From UBA6987 sp045617825 (GTDB taxonomy: Bacteria > Bacillota > Clostridia > Lachnospirales > Lachnospiraceae): a DNA stretch of 19,012 nt. Under the pieces are notes generated by a model. The model worked only from the letters and a program-made list of their open reading frames with translations, ran no database searches and was not told where the DNA came from. Shown one piece after another: positions 1-7,818 of the stretch; within the stretch, counting starts at the first letter, position 1, and each line of letters opens with the position of its first letter. Position numbers and translations under genes: made by a program. The stretch lies in contig JAZLJI010000122.1 in the NCBI GenBank assembly GCA_045617825.1, forward strand, positions 1 through 19,012, given 5' to 3'.

Positions 1-44
1 CAAAGCCCCCACTGCGTGAGGTCCCCCACCACGTCCTCCCTTCC

Positions 45-64
45 CGCTCCCGGAGAGGGGAGCG
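45..64. repeat. Short inverted repeat downstream of the minus-strand operon
   Basis: CGCTCCC (45-51) and GGGAGCG (58-64) are perfect inverted copies around a 6-base loop GGAGAG. It lies beyond the end of the EamA gene. No T-run follows directly on either strand, so terminator function is only possible. A T-rich patch (CTCTTTTC) begins about 7 bases later on the plus strand, which could suit a plus-strand gene ending before the window. Confidence 0.4.
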
Positions 65-87
65 CATAGCTCTTTTCAGGCGCATGA

Positions 88-108
88 CTGCCGGAGAAAG
101 CCCGGCAG
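88..108 (-). terminator. Possible weak terminator hairpin of the minus-strand operon
   Basis: CTGCCGG (88-94) pairs with CCGGCAG (102-108) around the loop AGAAAGC, 5 bases after the EamA stop codon on the minus strand. No U-tract follows, so if it stops transcription it is weak or Rho-assisted. Placement is the main argument. Confidence 0.35.
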
Positions 109-112
109 ACGG

Positions 113-535
113 TCATTTGTTGATGAGATAAAGGCCTGCCAGGCAGACCACCACGCCGATGATCTTGTTGGGGGTGATCTTCTCGTGATAGGCGAAGGCG
201 CCCAGCAGGATCAGCAGCAGGGCCAGGATCGAGGCCTGAGTGATGAAGCCGGTGCTGACCTGCCAGCCGGCCTTGTAGGCGAAGATCCAGCCGGCCTCCA
301 GTCCGATGATCACCAACCCCAGGACAAAGGGCGCCCAGTTCAGCCGGCGGTATTGGGCGAGCAGCGAGCCCTCCTGGCGGCCCAGCAGAAGATAAAGCAG
401 CAGGGAGGCAGCCGCGCCGACGGCGTAGGTGACGGTCAGAGAAGCAAAGGGGTTGATGTCCGGGGTCTCCTTGGCGCAGACCTGGTAGACGGTATTGCAG
501 AGAATGATGAGGGCCATGGACCAGACGTATGCCAT
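113..535 (-). CDS. Single-domain EamA/DMT-type transporter
   Basis: A 140-residue, very hydrophobic protein with four predicted membrane segments, beginning around residues 2-20, 30-50, 68-87 and 95-137 (the last probably two short helices). It ends in the EamA-like signature of a YHEKIT loop, then GVVVCLAGLYLINK. Most EamA transporters are about 300 residues with two such repeats. This one has a single repeat, like the small multidrug resistance and half-EamA members that assemble as dimers in the inner membrane. The substrate is not predictable. The start is supported by GGAGG about 9 bases upstream, inside the 3' end of the preceding gene. Only one base separates it from that gene's stop, which implies tight translational coupling. 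It is the last gene of the M20 amidohydrolase / GDPD-like / EamA unit. Confidence 0.8.
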   Translation of the reverse strand: MAYVWSMALIILCNTVYQVCAKETPDINPFASLTVTYAVGAAASLLLYLLLGRQEGSLLAQYRRLNWAPFVLGLVIIGLEAGWIFAYKAGWQVSTGFITQASILALLLILLGAFAYHEKITPNKIIGVVVCLAGLYLINK

Positions 536-536
536 A

Positions 537-1328
537 TCAGTATTCCTCCGTCGCTAAGGGCTGCAGGGGCTTCAGCATCTGCAGGCCGGTAAATCCCAGC
601 GCGATCAGCTTTTCCCGCTCCTCCGCGGTGCTCACCTGCGCCATATGCATTTCCACGCCCAGAGACGCAGCCAGGCGGCGGGCCGGCAGCGAGGCCTCCA
701 CGATGGCAAAGGCATCGCCCTTGTCCGGGAAGGAGAACATGGTCACGCAGCAGGGCTTTAGCCGCGCCATGTTCCGCACGGTGTCCTCCGCCAGCAGCTG
801 CCGCAGGGGCTGCACGTGGGAGAGGGGCACGGACGCGTTATAGCGCCGGGCCTCCGCGAGCGCCTCGTAGGTGAAGGAATTGATGATCAGCCGATCCTCC
901 ATCCCCAGCTCCCGCACGGTGCCGAACAGGGACGCCATCACCTCCGGGATGCGGTCGCCCCGGACGGTGGCGTAGATGAGCTTGCCCGCGTCCCGGCAGA
1001 GCTCCGCGTATTCCGCAAAGCTCAGCGGCTGAGCGTCCAGCCCCTTCAGCGCCCCGGCGTCGCCCAGACGGCAGCGGCGCACCTCGTCCCAGCTCATGTC
1101 CAGGAAGGAGCGGTAACGGGCCTTATCGAAGGCGGTGACTCTTCCGTCCGGGCCGAAGGTATAGCCCGGGTCGTGGCACATGACCAGCTTTCCGTCGGCG
1201 GTGATGCGGACGTCTCCCTTCAGCGCCGGATAGGCCTGTCGGGCCGCGTATTCAAAATGCGGCCGGGAGTTACGGACGTATTTGCCCAGGTCGGAATAGG
1301 CGATCTCTAAAACGGCATGACCGAACAT
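537..1328 (-). CDS. Glycerophosphodiester phosphodiesterase-like protein, active site degenerate
   Basis: 263 residues with the outline of a GDPD TIM barrel. Active GDPDs hydrolyse glycerophosphodiesters to glycerol-3-phosphate and an alcohol. The clearest piece is KGDVRITADGKLVMCHDPG (about residues 38-56), which matches the family block E-x-D-v-x-x-T-x-D-G-x-l-v-x-x-H-D. The Asp and the HD are kept, but the first metal-binding Glu is Lys. The N-terminal HRG...PENT block is not recognisable, and the E-x-K strand that normally carries another metal ligand reads YATVRGD. Activity on ordinary substrates is therefore doubtful; a variant chemistry or binding role is possible. The start follows AAGGAG 7 bases upstream. 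It sits 41 bases after the M20 gene and 1 base before the EamA gene, in the same operon. The family call is firm and the function is not. Confidence 0.75.
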   Translation of the reverse strand: MFGHAVLEIAYSDLGKYVRNSRPHFEYAARQAYPALKGDVRITADGKLVMCHDPGYTFGPDGRVTAFDKARYRSFLDMSWDEVRRCRLGDAGALKGLDAQPLSFAEYAELCRDAGKLIYATVRGDRIPEVMASLFGTVRELGMEDRLIINSFTYEALAEARRYNASVPLSHVQPLRQLLAEDTVRNMARLKPCCVTMFSFPDKGDAFAIVEASLPARRLAASLGVEMHMAQVSTAEEREKLIALGFTGLQMLKPLQPLATEEY

Positions 1329-1369
1329 GCGCGGCTCCTTTCTCGCGGGACGGGGCCCGGATCAGACAG

Positions 1370-2554
1370 TCATTTCTCTGCCAGGAAATTCAGGGCGCTC
1401 CGGACCAGCAGCTCGATGCCGATGGGCAGAGCCTTTTCATCCGGATAGAAGGACCCGCTGTGGATGGGATAGTAAGGCTGGCCCTCCTCGCGGCAGCCCA
1501 GCCAGAGGAAGCAGCTGGGGACCTTCTCGCAGTAGTAGGAGAAATCCTCTCCGCCCAGCGCGGCCTGCTCGGGGATGACCACACCGGCCTCGCCGACCAC
1601 CTCGGCGGCGGTCTCCTTCGCCTTCAGGAAGCGCTCGGGATCGTTGACGGTGGGGCTGTAGCAGAATTTGTAGGTGAAATCGTAGCTGCCGCCCATGCCC
1701 TCGGTGACGCCCCTGATGATGTTCTCCATGCGGGCGGGCATGGCGTTCCGGACCGCCGGATTCAGGTTCCGGCAGGTGCCCTCCAGATAGACGGTGTCGG
1801 CGATCACGTTGTAGCGGTTGCCGCCCTTGATCACGCCGATAGTCAGCACGCAGCTGTCCAACGGAGCCACGTTCCGGGAAACGATGGACTGGAGGGCAGT
1901 GATCACCTGCGCGGCGATCACGATGGCGTCGATCCCGGATTCGGGGGCGGAGCCGTGGCTGTTCTTGCCGTGGACCGTGATGAAGAAGCGGTCGGAGGCG
2001 GCCATCATGGCGCCGTTCCGCAGGGCCACGGTGCCGGTCTTATAGAGGGGCCAGACGTGCTGGCCGAACATGGCGTCCACGTGGGGGTTTTCCAGCACGC
2101 CGTCCTCGATCATGGCCTTGGCGCCGGGGTCGCCGGCATCCTCCTCGGAGGGCTGGAACACCAGCTTGACCGTTCCGGCAAATTCCTCCTTCAGCTCGTT
2201 CAGCACGTAGGCGGCGCCCAGCAGCATGGCGGTGTGGGCATCGTGGCCGCAGGCATGGGCCACGCCGGGATTTTCGGAGGCAAAGGGAAGGCCGGTGGCC
2301 TCCGTCACGGGAAGGGCATCGAAATCCGCCCGGAGGCCGACGCATTTGCCGGGGGCGGAGCCCTTGATCAGGGCGACGACGCCGTGCTTCCCCACGTGCT
2401 CGGTGGGCTCAAGCCCCATGTCTCTGAGGACCTGCGCGATATAGGCAGCGGTCTGCTCCTCCTCGTGGGACAGCTCCGGATGGCGGTGCAGCCATTCCCG
2501 GTGCTCGGTCACTTTATCGTAATAGCGGGCGATCAGTTCCTGATAGTCTTTCAT
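1370..2554 (-). CDS. M20-family amidohydrolase (N-acyl amino acid / hippurate-type)
   Basis: 394 residues, the usual length for this cytoplasmic two-metal peptidase family, which removes acyl groups from N-acyl amino acids or aromatic amides. Visible metal-site motifs: RADFDALP (76-82), HACGHDAH with Cys102 and His104, the catalytic/metal pair in SEED (Glu137-138), QH at His166, and the C-terminal HSGSF with His365. A dimerisation domain occupies about 185-300, with HGKNSHGSAPESGIDA at its start. The Cys in HACGHD is typical of the amidohydrolase branch (hippurate hydrolase, IAA-amino acid hydrolase) rather than dipeptidases. GGAGG lies about 8 bases before the ATG. It is the first gene of a three-gene minus-strand unit. 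The transporter at the end of the unit could move a substrate or product, but that is inference. Confidence 0.93.
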   Translation of the reverse strand: MKDYQELIARYYDKVTEHREWLHRHPELSHEEEQTAAYIAQVLRDMGLEPTEHVGKHGVVALIKGSAPGKCVGLRADFDALPVTEATGLPFASENPGVAHACGHDAHTAMLLGAAYVLNELKEEFAGTVKLVFQPSEEDAGDPGAKAMIEDGVLENPHVDAMFGQHVWPLYKTGTVALRNGAMMAASDRFFITVHGKNSHGSAPESGIDAIVIAAQVITALQSIVSRNVAPLDSCVLTIGVIKGGNRYNVIADTVYLEGTCRNLNPAVRNAMPARMENIIRGVTEGMGGSYDFTYKFCYSPTVNDPERFLKAKETAAEVVGEAGVVIPEQAALGGEDFSYYCEKVPSCFLWLGCREEGQPYYPIHSGSFYPDEKALPIGIELLVRSALNFLAEK

Positions 2555-2572
2555 GGGGGCCTCCTATATGGA

Positions 2573-2609
2573 CAGCAGCCGGCCCGGGCAGCCCTGCCGG
2601 CGGATGCTG
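2573..2609 (-). other. Structured leader hairpin upstream of the amidohydrolase gene
   Basis: Nested inverted segments CAGCA/TGCTG (2573-2577 with 2605-2609) and CCGGC/GCCGG (2579-2583 with 2596-2600), with more GC pairing inside. It lies between the promoter at 2625-2652 and the ribosome binding site. It has no T-tract and matches no riboswitch I recognise, so it may only stabilise the mRNA 5' end. Confidence 0.4.
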
Positions 2610-2624
2610 CGGGATATTGTCCCC

Positions 2625-2652
2625 ATCATACCAAGTGTGGGCCGAAATGCAA
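2625..2652 (-). promoter_or_regulatory. Sigma-A-type promoter for the amidohydrolase operon
   Basis: Read on the minus strand: TTGCAT (2652-2647), a 16-base spacer, then TATGAT (2630-2625), with a TG extension one base before the -10. It predicts a start about 60 bases upstream of the ATG at 2554. Divergent from the murA promoter. Confidence 0.6.
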
Positions 2653-2775
2653 GCGTAATTTCTCGGCAAAGGGGGCCTGAGAGACCAAAAAGGGAAAAAT
2701 CACCGCCTGCTGCGGGATTTATCGGAGATTTTTAAGTTTTTCTTTACTTTCCCGTCCGTTTGCAGGGAAAAACGA

Positions 2776-2804
2776 TTTACAAGGCGCGGCATTTGTGATA
2801 GATT
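2776..2804 (+). promoter_or_regulatory. Probable sigma-A promoter for murA
   Basis: TTTACA (2776-2781), a 17-base spacer, TAGATT (2799-2804). It lies 35 bases before the murA ATG, leaving a short leader with the ribosome binding site AAGGAG. The -10 matches the consensus at 4 of 6 bases. Confidence 0.5.
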
Positions 2805-2838
2805 GAAAGTTAAGATAGGCTTACTAAGGAGTTTTATC

Positions 2839-4128
2839 ATGCAGTATGTCATGAAAGGCGGAAATCCTCTTGTAGGGGAGGTCACGATCAGCGGCGCGAA
2901 GAATGCGGCGCTGGGGATCCTGCCCGCCGCTATTATGGCGGATGAGAGCGTCACCGTCGAAAATCTTCCGGACGTTAAGGATGTGGAGGTCATGCTGAGT
3001 GCCTTCGAGGAGATCGGTGTCTCCGTGAAGCGCCAGAACCGCCACACGGTGGTCCTGAACGGGGCCAACATCTTCAGCGCCTGCGCAAACTCCTCCAGCA
3101 TAAAGAAAATTCGCGCCGGCTACTATCTGCTGGGTGCGCTTCTGGGCAAATACCACCACGCGGAGGTGGCCATGCCCGGCGGCTGCAATATCGGCAACCG
3201 TCCCATCGATCAGCATCTGAAGGGCTTCCGTCTGCTGGGAGCGCAGGTGGAGCTGAAGGACGGACGGGTGATCCTGGACGCGAAGGAGCTGCATGGAGCG
3301 CACATTTTCCTGGATATGGCTTCCGTCGGAGCGACCATCAATCTGATGCTGGCGGCTTCCCTGGCGAAGGGAGACACGGTGATCGAGAACGCCGCGAAGG
3401 AGCCGCATATCGTGGACGTGGCCAATATGCTGAACAGCATGGGCGCCAAGATCAAGGGCGCCGGCATGGACGTGATCCGCATCCGGGGCGTGGAAAGCCT
3501 TCATGGCTCCGAATACATGATCATTCCCGATCAGATCGAGGCCGGGACCTTCATGATGGCCGCCGCGGTGACCCGGGGCGACGTGCTGGTGCACAACGTC
3601 ATTCCGCAGCATATGGACGCTATTTCCGCGAAGCTCACGGAGATGGGCTGCGAGGTGCTGGAGCTGGGCGATTCCATCCGGGTGGTGGGCCGCCATCAGC
3701 TGTATGCCTGCAGTGTGAAGACCCTGCCCTATCCGGGCTTTCCGACGGATATGCAGCCGCAGATCGGTGTGTGCCTCGCCTTAGCCGAGGGCACGGGCAC
3801 CATCAGCGAGGGCATTTTCGATAACCGCTTCAAATACGTGGACGAGCTGGCCAAGATGGGGGCCGATGCCGAGGTGAAGGGTACCATAGCGGTGTTCCGA
3901 GGCGTGGATTCCCTGTCCGGAGCGGATCTGATCGCTCCCGATCTGAGAGCGGGCGCGGCGCTGGTGCTGGCCGGACTTGCCGCGGAGGGCGTCACCACCG
4001 TGGACAATATCGAATTCGTGCTCAGAGGCTACGAGGACTTCGACGAGAAGCTGCGGGGACTGGGCGCGGAGATCATCCTGGCGAAGGATGAAAAGGAAGT
4101 ACAGAAGTTTAAAATGAAAGTCGGCTGA
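2839..4128 (+). CDS. murA: UDP-N-acetylglucosamine 1-carboxyvinyltransferase
   Basis: MurA transfers enolpyruvate from PEP to UDP-GlcNAc, the first committed step of peptidoglycan synthesis, in the cytoplasm. The protein is 429 residues from the ATG at 2839; this start is chosen because AAGGAG lies 7 bases upstream and MQYVMKGGNPLVGEV fits the family N-terminus, whereas the in-frame ATG at 2803 overlaps the promoter. Seen: SGAKNAAL with Lys21-Asn22 (the substrate-contact pair), PGGCNIGNRP with Cys116 (the PEP-binding loop cysteine, target of fosfomycin; a Cys, not the resistant Asp), and YPGFPTD near residue 300 with the catalytic Asp. Two inside-out alpha/beta domains are expected. No clear terminator separates it from the metK leader, so murA transcripts may run into that riboswitch. 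Bacillota often carry two MurA paralogues, and I cannot tell which this is. Confidence 0.96.
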   Translation: MQYVMKGGNPLVGEVTISGAKNAALGILPAAIMADESVTVENLPDVKDVEVMLSAFEEIGVSVKRQNRHTVVLNGANIFSACANSSSIKKIRAGYYLLGALLGKYHHAEVAMPGGCNIGNRPIDQHLKGFRLLGAQVELKDGRVILDAKELHGAHIFLDMASVGATINLMLAASLAKGDTVIENAAKEPHIVDVANMLNSMGAKIKGAGMDVIRIRGVESLHGSEYMIIPDQIEAGTFMMAAAVTRGDVLVHNVIPQHMDAISAKLTEMGCEVLELGDSIRVVGRHQLYACSVKTLPYPGFPTDMQPQIGVCLALAEGTGTISEGIFDNRFKYVDELAKMGADAEVKGTIAVFRGVDSLSGADLIAPDLRAGAALVLAGLAAEGVTTVDNIEFVLRGYEDFDEKLRGLGAEIILAKDEKEVQKFKMKVG

Positions 4129-4161
4129 GCGCCCGGCGGCGTCTGACGGCTTTTCTGAATA

Positions 4162-4258
4162 ACGAAAGTACCATGGAGAGTGCGTAAGGGACAGGCCCGA
4201 TGACCGCACAGCAACCTGCCGCAGGGCAAGGTGCTAAAGCCTAAGCGATGGGAAACCT
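4162..4258 (+). promoter_or_regulatory. SAM riboswitch (S-box type) in the metK leader
   Basis: The core of a SAM-I-superfamily aptamer is readable. P2 outer stem is GTGCG/CGCAC (4180-4184 with 4204-4208), with a kink-turn-like GATGA on the 3' side (4199-4203). P2b is GGG/CCC (4188-4190 with 4196-4198). GCAACC follows (4211-4216). P3 is ACCTGCC/GGCAaGGT (4214-4220 with 4225-4232), and J3/4 is GTGCTAAAGCC (4231-4241). The closing helix CCAT/ATGG (4171-4174 with 4248-4251) is short, with possible extension. It directly precedes a terminator and metK, the classic feedback arrangement: SAM bound means termination. The usual P4 hairpin after J3/4 is not evident, so the exact class (SAM-I versus a SAM-I/IV-like variant) is open. 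Confidence 0.92.
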
Positions 4259-4260
4259 TA

Positions 4261-4284
4261 AGGGTGCCCTCGGGTGCCCTTTTT
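4261..4284 (+). terminator. Riboswitch-controlled terminator before metK
   Basis: AGGGTGCCC (4261-4269) folds onto GGGTGCCCT (4272-4280), with two G-T wobble pairs in the middle and a tiny loop, followed by TTTT. It starts a few bases after the aptamer's closing strand, so it serves as the expression platform. An antiterminator could use GGGCAAGG (4224-4231) against CCTT and TGCCC of the terminator region, but this is a guess. Confidence 0.85.
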
Positions 4285-4323
4285 GCTGCCGCAGGACCCG
4301 CGGCGGACAGACAAGGAGAAGAA

Positions 4324-5514
<1,191 letters not shown>

Positions 5515-5534
5515 GCATTTTCATCAAAAGCGCT

Positions 5535-5566
5535 CCTTCCTCCGGCGGGAAAGGCCGAGGGGAAGG
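5535..5566 (+). repeat. Hairpin in the metK-aspS gap
   Basis: CCTTCC (5535-5540) pairs with GGAAGG (5561-5566), and CGGC (5543-5546) pairs with GCCG (5554-5557), around a short loop. No T-tract follows, so it is more likely an mRNA processing or stabilising structure than a terminator. It sits just before the purine-rich aspS ribosome binding region. Confidence 0.4.
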
Positions 5567-5587
5567 CAGAAAGGAAAGGTAAAAACT

Positions 5588-7360
5588 ATGATGCAGTCCA
5601 GAACCCATACCTGCGGCGAGCTGCGGCTGGCGCAGGTGGGTCAGGTGGTGACCCTGGCCGGATTTATGGAAAATATGCGGGAGGTCGGCGGCAGCCTGGC
5701 CTTCGTGATCCTGCGGGATTTCTATGGCACCACGCAGCTGGTGGCCGAGACGCCGGAGATCCTGGCGCAGTTCAAGGACCTGAACAAGGAGACCACTCTG
5801 CAGGTCACCGGCGTGGTGCGCGAGCGCTCCAGCAAGAACCCCAAGCTGCCCACCGGCGATATCGAGGTGGTGCCCACCGAGGTGAAGGTCCTGGGCCGCT
5901 GCCGCTACAACGCGCTGCCCTTCGAGATCAACCGCAGCCGGGAGGCCGACGAGACCCAGCGGCTGAAATACCGTTATCTGGACCTGCGGAATCCCGAGGT
6001 CAAGAAGAATATCATCCTGCGCTGCCAGGTGGTGGCGGCTCTGCGGGCGGCCATGCAGGAGCAGGGCTTCCTGGAGATCACCACACCCATCCTGACCGCC
6101 TCTTCCCCCGAGGGCGCCCGGGACTATCTGGTCCCCGCCCGCAAGCACCCCGGCAAATTCTACGCCCTGCCGCAGGCCCCGCAGCAGTTCAAGCAGCTGC
6201 TGATGACCGCCGGCTTCGACCGGTATTTCCAGATCGCTCCCTGCTTCCGTGACGAGGACGCCAGAGGCGACCGCTCCCCGGGCGAATTCTATCAGCTGGA
6301 TATGGAGATGGCCTTTGCCACCCAGGAGGACGTCTTCGCGGTGCTGGAGCAGGTGCTGCCGCCCATCTTCGCCAAATTCGGCGCGTACAATATCGCTTCC
6401 GAAGCTCCCTTCAGAAGGATTTCCTATAACGATGCCTTAAGAGACTACGGCAGCGACAAGCCGGATCTCCGGATCGACCTTAAGGGCAAGGACATCAGCG
6501 CTTTCTTTGCCGGCAGCGAGTTTGAGCCGCTGAAGGACAAGACCGTGAAGGCCGTGGCGATCTCCGACTGCGCGCTGACCCGCAAGCAGATCGAGAAGCT
6601 GCTGACGGACTGCGAGGTCCAGAGCGGCTCCAAGGGCTACTGGTTCAAGCTGGACGAGAACGGCGAGCTGGCCGGCGGTATCGCCAAGTTCCTGGCAGCG
6701 AAAAAGGACGAGATCGTGGCGGAGCTGGGCCTTAAGCCCAATACCCTGGTGACGGTGGCCGCGGGCGAGCTGGCGACCAAGTCCATGGGCGTGATGATCA
6801 AGACCTTCGGCGCGAATTGCCCCGGTCACATGGATAAGGAACGCTACGAATTCTGCTGGATCGTGGATTTCCCGATGTATGAGATCGGCGAGGAGAGCGG
6901 CGAACTGGAATTCTGCCACAATCCCTTCTCCATGCCCTCCGGCGGGCTGGAGGTGCTGCTGAAGGCCGAGCGGGGCGAGATCGATCCGCTGACCATCACC
7001 GCGGATCAGTACGACCTGGTCTGCAACGGCGTGGAGCTGTCCTCCGGCGCCGTGCGGAACCACGACCCCGAGATCATGATCAAGGCCTTCGAGCTGGTAC
7101 GGCTGGGCGAGGACGACGTCAAGGCCAAATTCCCGGCCATGTACAATGCCTTCTGCTACGGCGCACCGCCTCATGCCGGCATCGCGCCCGGCGTGGACCG
7201 CATGGTCATGCTGCTGGCCGGCGAGGACTGCATCCGGGAGATCATTCCCTTCCCGATGAACAAGAACGCCCAGGATATGATGATGGGCGCTCCCTCCGAG
7301 GTCACTCAGAAGCAGCTGGATGAGCTGCATATCGCCATCAATATCCCCGAAGAAAAATAA
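5588..7360 (+). CDS. aspS: Aspartyl-tRNA synthetase
   Basis: 590 residues, the bacterial type: an N-terminal OB-fold anticodon domain (about 1-105), a class II catalytic core, and a bacterial GAD insertion (about 290-410). It charges tRNA-Asp with aspartate in the cytoplasm. Seen: the flipping-loop/motif block YLDLRNP (130-136), motif 2 FRDEDARGDRSPGEFYQLDME (220-240), and motif 3 GIAPGVDRMVMLL near the C-terminus followed by IREIIPFPMNKNAQDMMMGAP. The segment FCHNPFSMPSGG resembles the FSHNPFSMPQGG form I know from alphaproteobacterial and Bacteroidota AspRS rather than the HHPFTAP form of E. coli and Bacillus. ATG codons at 5588 and 5591 are both possible starts behind AGGAAAGG. Whether it also charges tRNA-Asn cannot be judged here. 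A strong terminator follows at 7410. Confidence 0.97.
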   Translation: MMQSRTHTCGELRLAQVGQVVTLAGFMENMREVGGSLAFVILRDFYGTTQLVAETPEILAQFKDLNKETTLQVTGVVRERSSKNPKLPTGDIEVVPTEVKVLGRCRYNALPFEINRSREADETQRLKYRYLDLRNPEVKKNIILRCQVVAALRAAMQEQGFLEITTPILTASSPEGARDYLVPARKHPGKFYALPQAPQQFKQLLMTAGFDRYFQIAPCFRDEDARGDRSPGEFYQLDMEMAFATQEDVFAVLEQVLPPIFAKFGAYNIASEAPFRRISYNDALRDYGSDKPDLRIDLKGKDISAFFAGSEFEPLKDKTVKAVAISDCALTRKQIEKLLTDCEVQSGSKGYWFKLDENGELAGGIAKFLAAKKDEIVAELGLKPNTLVTVAAGELATKSMGVMIKTFGANCPGHMDKERYEFCWIVDFPMYEIGEESGELEFCHNPFSMPSGGLEVLLKAERGEIDPLTITADQYDLVCNGVELSSGAVRNHDPEIMIKAFELVRLGEDDVKAKFPAMYNAFCYGAPPHAGIAPGVDRMVMLLAGEDCIREIIPFPMNKNAQDMMMGAPSEVTQKQLDELHIAINIPEEK

Positions 7361-7374
7361 TACCGTTCTGCGGA

Positions 7375-7403
7375 GACGTCTGCGGCAGAGCTGCACGGAC
7401 GTC
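7375..7403 (+). repeat. Imperfect inverted repeat downstream of aspS
   Basis: GACGTC at 7375-7380 and 7398-7403 flank an inner GCAG/CTGC pair (7385-7388 with 7391-7394). TACC (7361-7364) and GGTA (7404-7407) can add an outer clamp. It precedes the main aspS terminator and may contribute to 3' end structure. Confidence 0.4.
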
Positions 7404-7409
7404 GGTAAG

Positions 7410-7452
7410 GATCCGCCCTGAAAATTCGTTTTCAGGGCGGATCTGTTCTTTT
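7410..7452 (+). terminator. Intrinsic terminator of aspS
   Basis: A perfect 15-base-pair stem, GATCCGCCCTGAAAA (7410-7424) against its reverse complement (7429-7443), closed by a TTCG tetraloop and followed by the T-rich TGTTCTTTTC. It is 50 bases after the aspS stop. Confidence 0.93.
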
Positions 7453-7528
7453 CTGCAGGAACAGCGGTGTCTGTCCGAAAAGGAAGTAGGGCGGATGGAA
7501 AAGCCTGCATAGCCGATAGCGGGCAAAA

Positions 7529-7560
7529 TTTCCACTATTTTTTCACTATATTTTCACTAT
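7529..7560. repeat. Three tandem TTTTCACTAT-type direct repeats, 11-base period
   Basis: TTTCCACTAT (7529-7538), TTTTCACTAT (7540-7549) and TTTTCACTAT (7551-7560) start exactly 11 bases apart, about one turn of DNA helix, separated by single bases. They are AT-rich within a GC-rich region and lie between two convergent terminators. Helically phased direct repeats suit cooperative protein binding, for example arm-type integrase sites or response-regulator boxes, but no partner is identified. Confidence 0.65.
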
Positions 7561-7767
7561 TCGGAAGAAGCAAAAGCTCGGTCCTATAGCCGGCCCTAAA
7601 CAACGTTGGCAAAACCTACGGGCTTGGGATACCCTGAATCTTTTGTTTCATTGCTCATCCGTTTATCTGGGGCCCGGAGACCGCGAAGGACGGAGAGACG
7701 GTTTTCCGCGCGCAGGATAGGCGGCATCCGGCCGCCGACGGCTTTCCGGAGGGAGACTGACGGACAG
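7561..7767. other. Intergenic stretch between converging operons, no supported gene
   Basis: No open frame here has a ribosome binding site or recognisable product. A small hairpin GGCGGC/GCCGCC (7720-7725 with 7731-7736) is present. A 20-codon minus-strand frame (7596-7658, beginning MSNETKDSGY) looks protein-like but has no ribosome binding site. The stretch may be a remnant of a mobile element, since the phased repeats adjoin it. Confidence 0.5.
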
Positions 7768-7818
7768 CGGAAAACGGGGCGTGTGAAAGGTCAAACCTTT
7801 CACACGCCCCGTTTTCCG
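7768..7818 (-). terminator. Terminator of the gltS operon, probably bidirectional
   Basis: A perfect 23-base-pair stem (7768-7790 with 7796-7818) around the loop TCAAA, ending 23 bases beyond the gltS stop. On the minus strand the stem core is followed by GTTTTCC. The symmetric AAAA/TTTT ends mean it could stop transcription from both sides. Its core GGGCGTGTGAAAG/CTTTCACACGCCC recurs in the terminator at 16123. Confidence 0.82.

Noticed and set aside
1460..2680. 406-codon plus-strand open frame opposite the M20 gene
   Set aside because: The M20 protein on the other strand has full metal-site motifs, while this frame has Gly/His/Ala-rich filler and crosses the promoter region.
2803..2838. 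Upstream murA start at 2803
   Set aside because: It overlaps the -10 element, and the AAGGAG site is placed for the ATG at 2839.
4231..4323. Longer metK start at 4231
   Set aside because: The extension is translated riboswitch and terminator sequence. ATG 4324 has the ribosome binding site and the family N-terminus.
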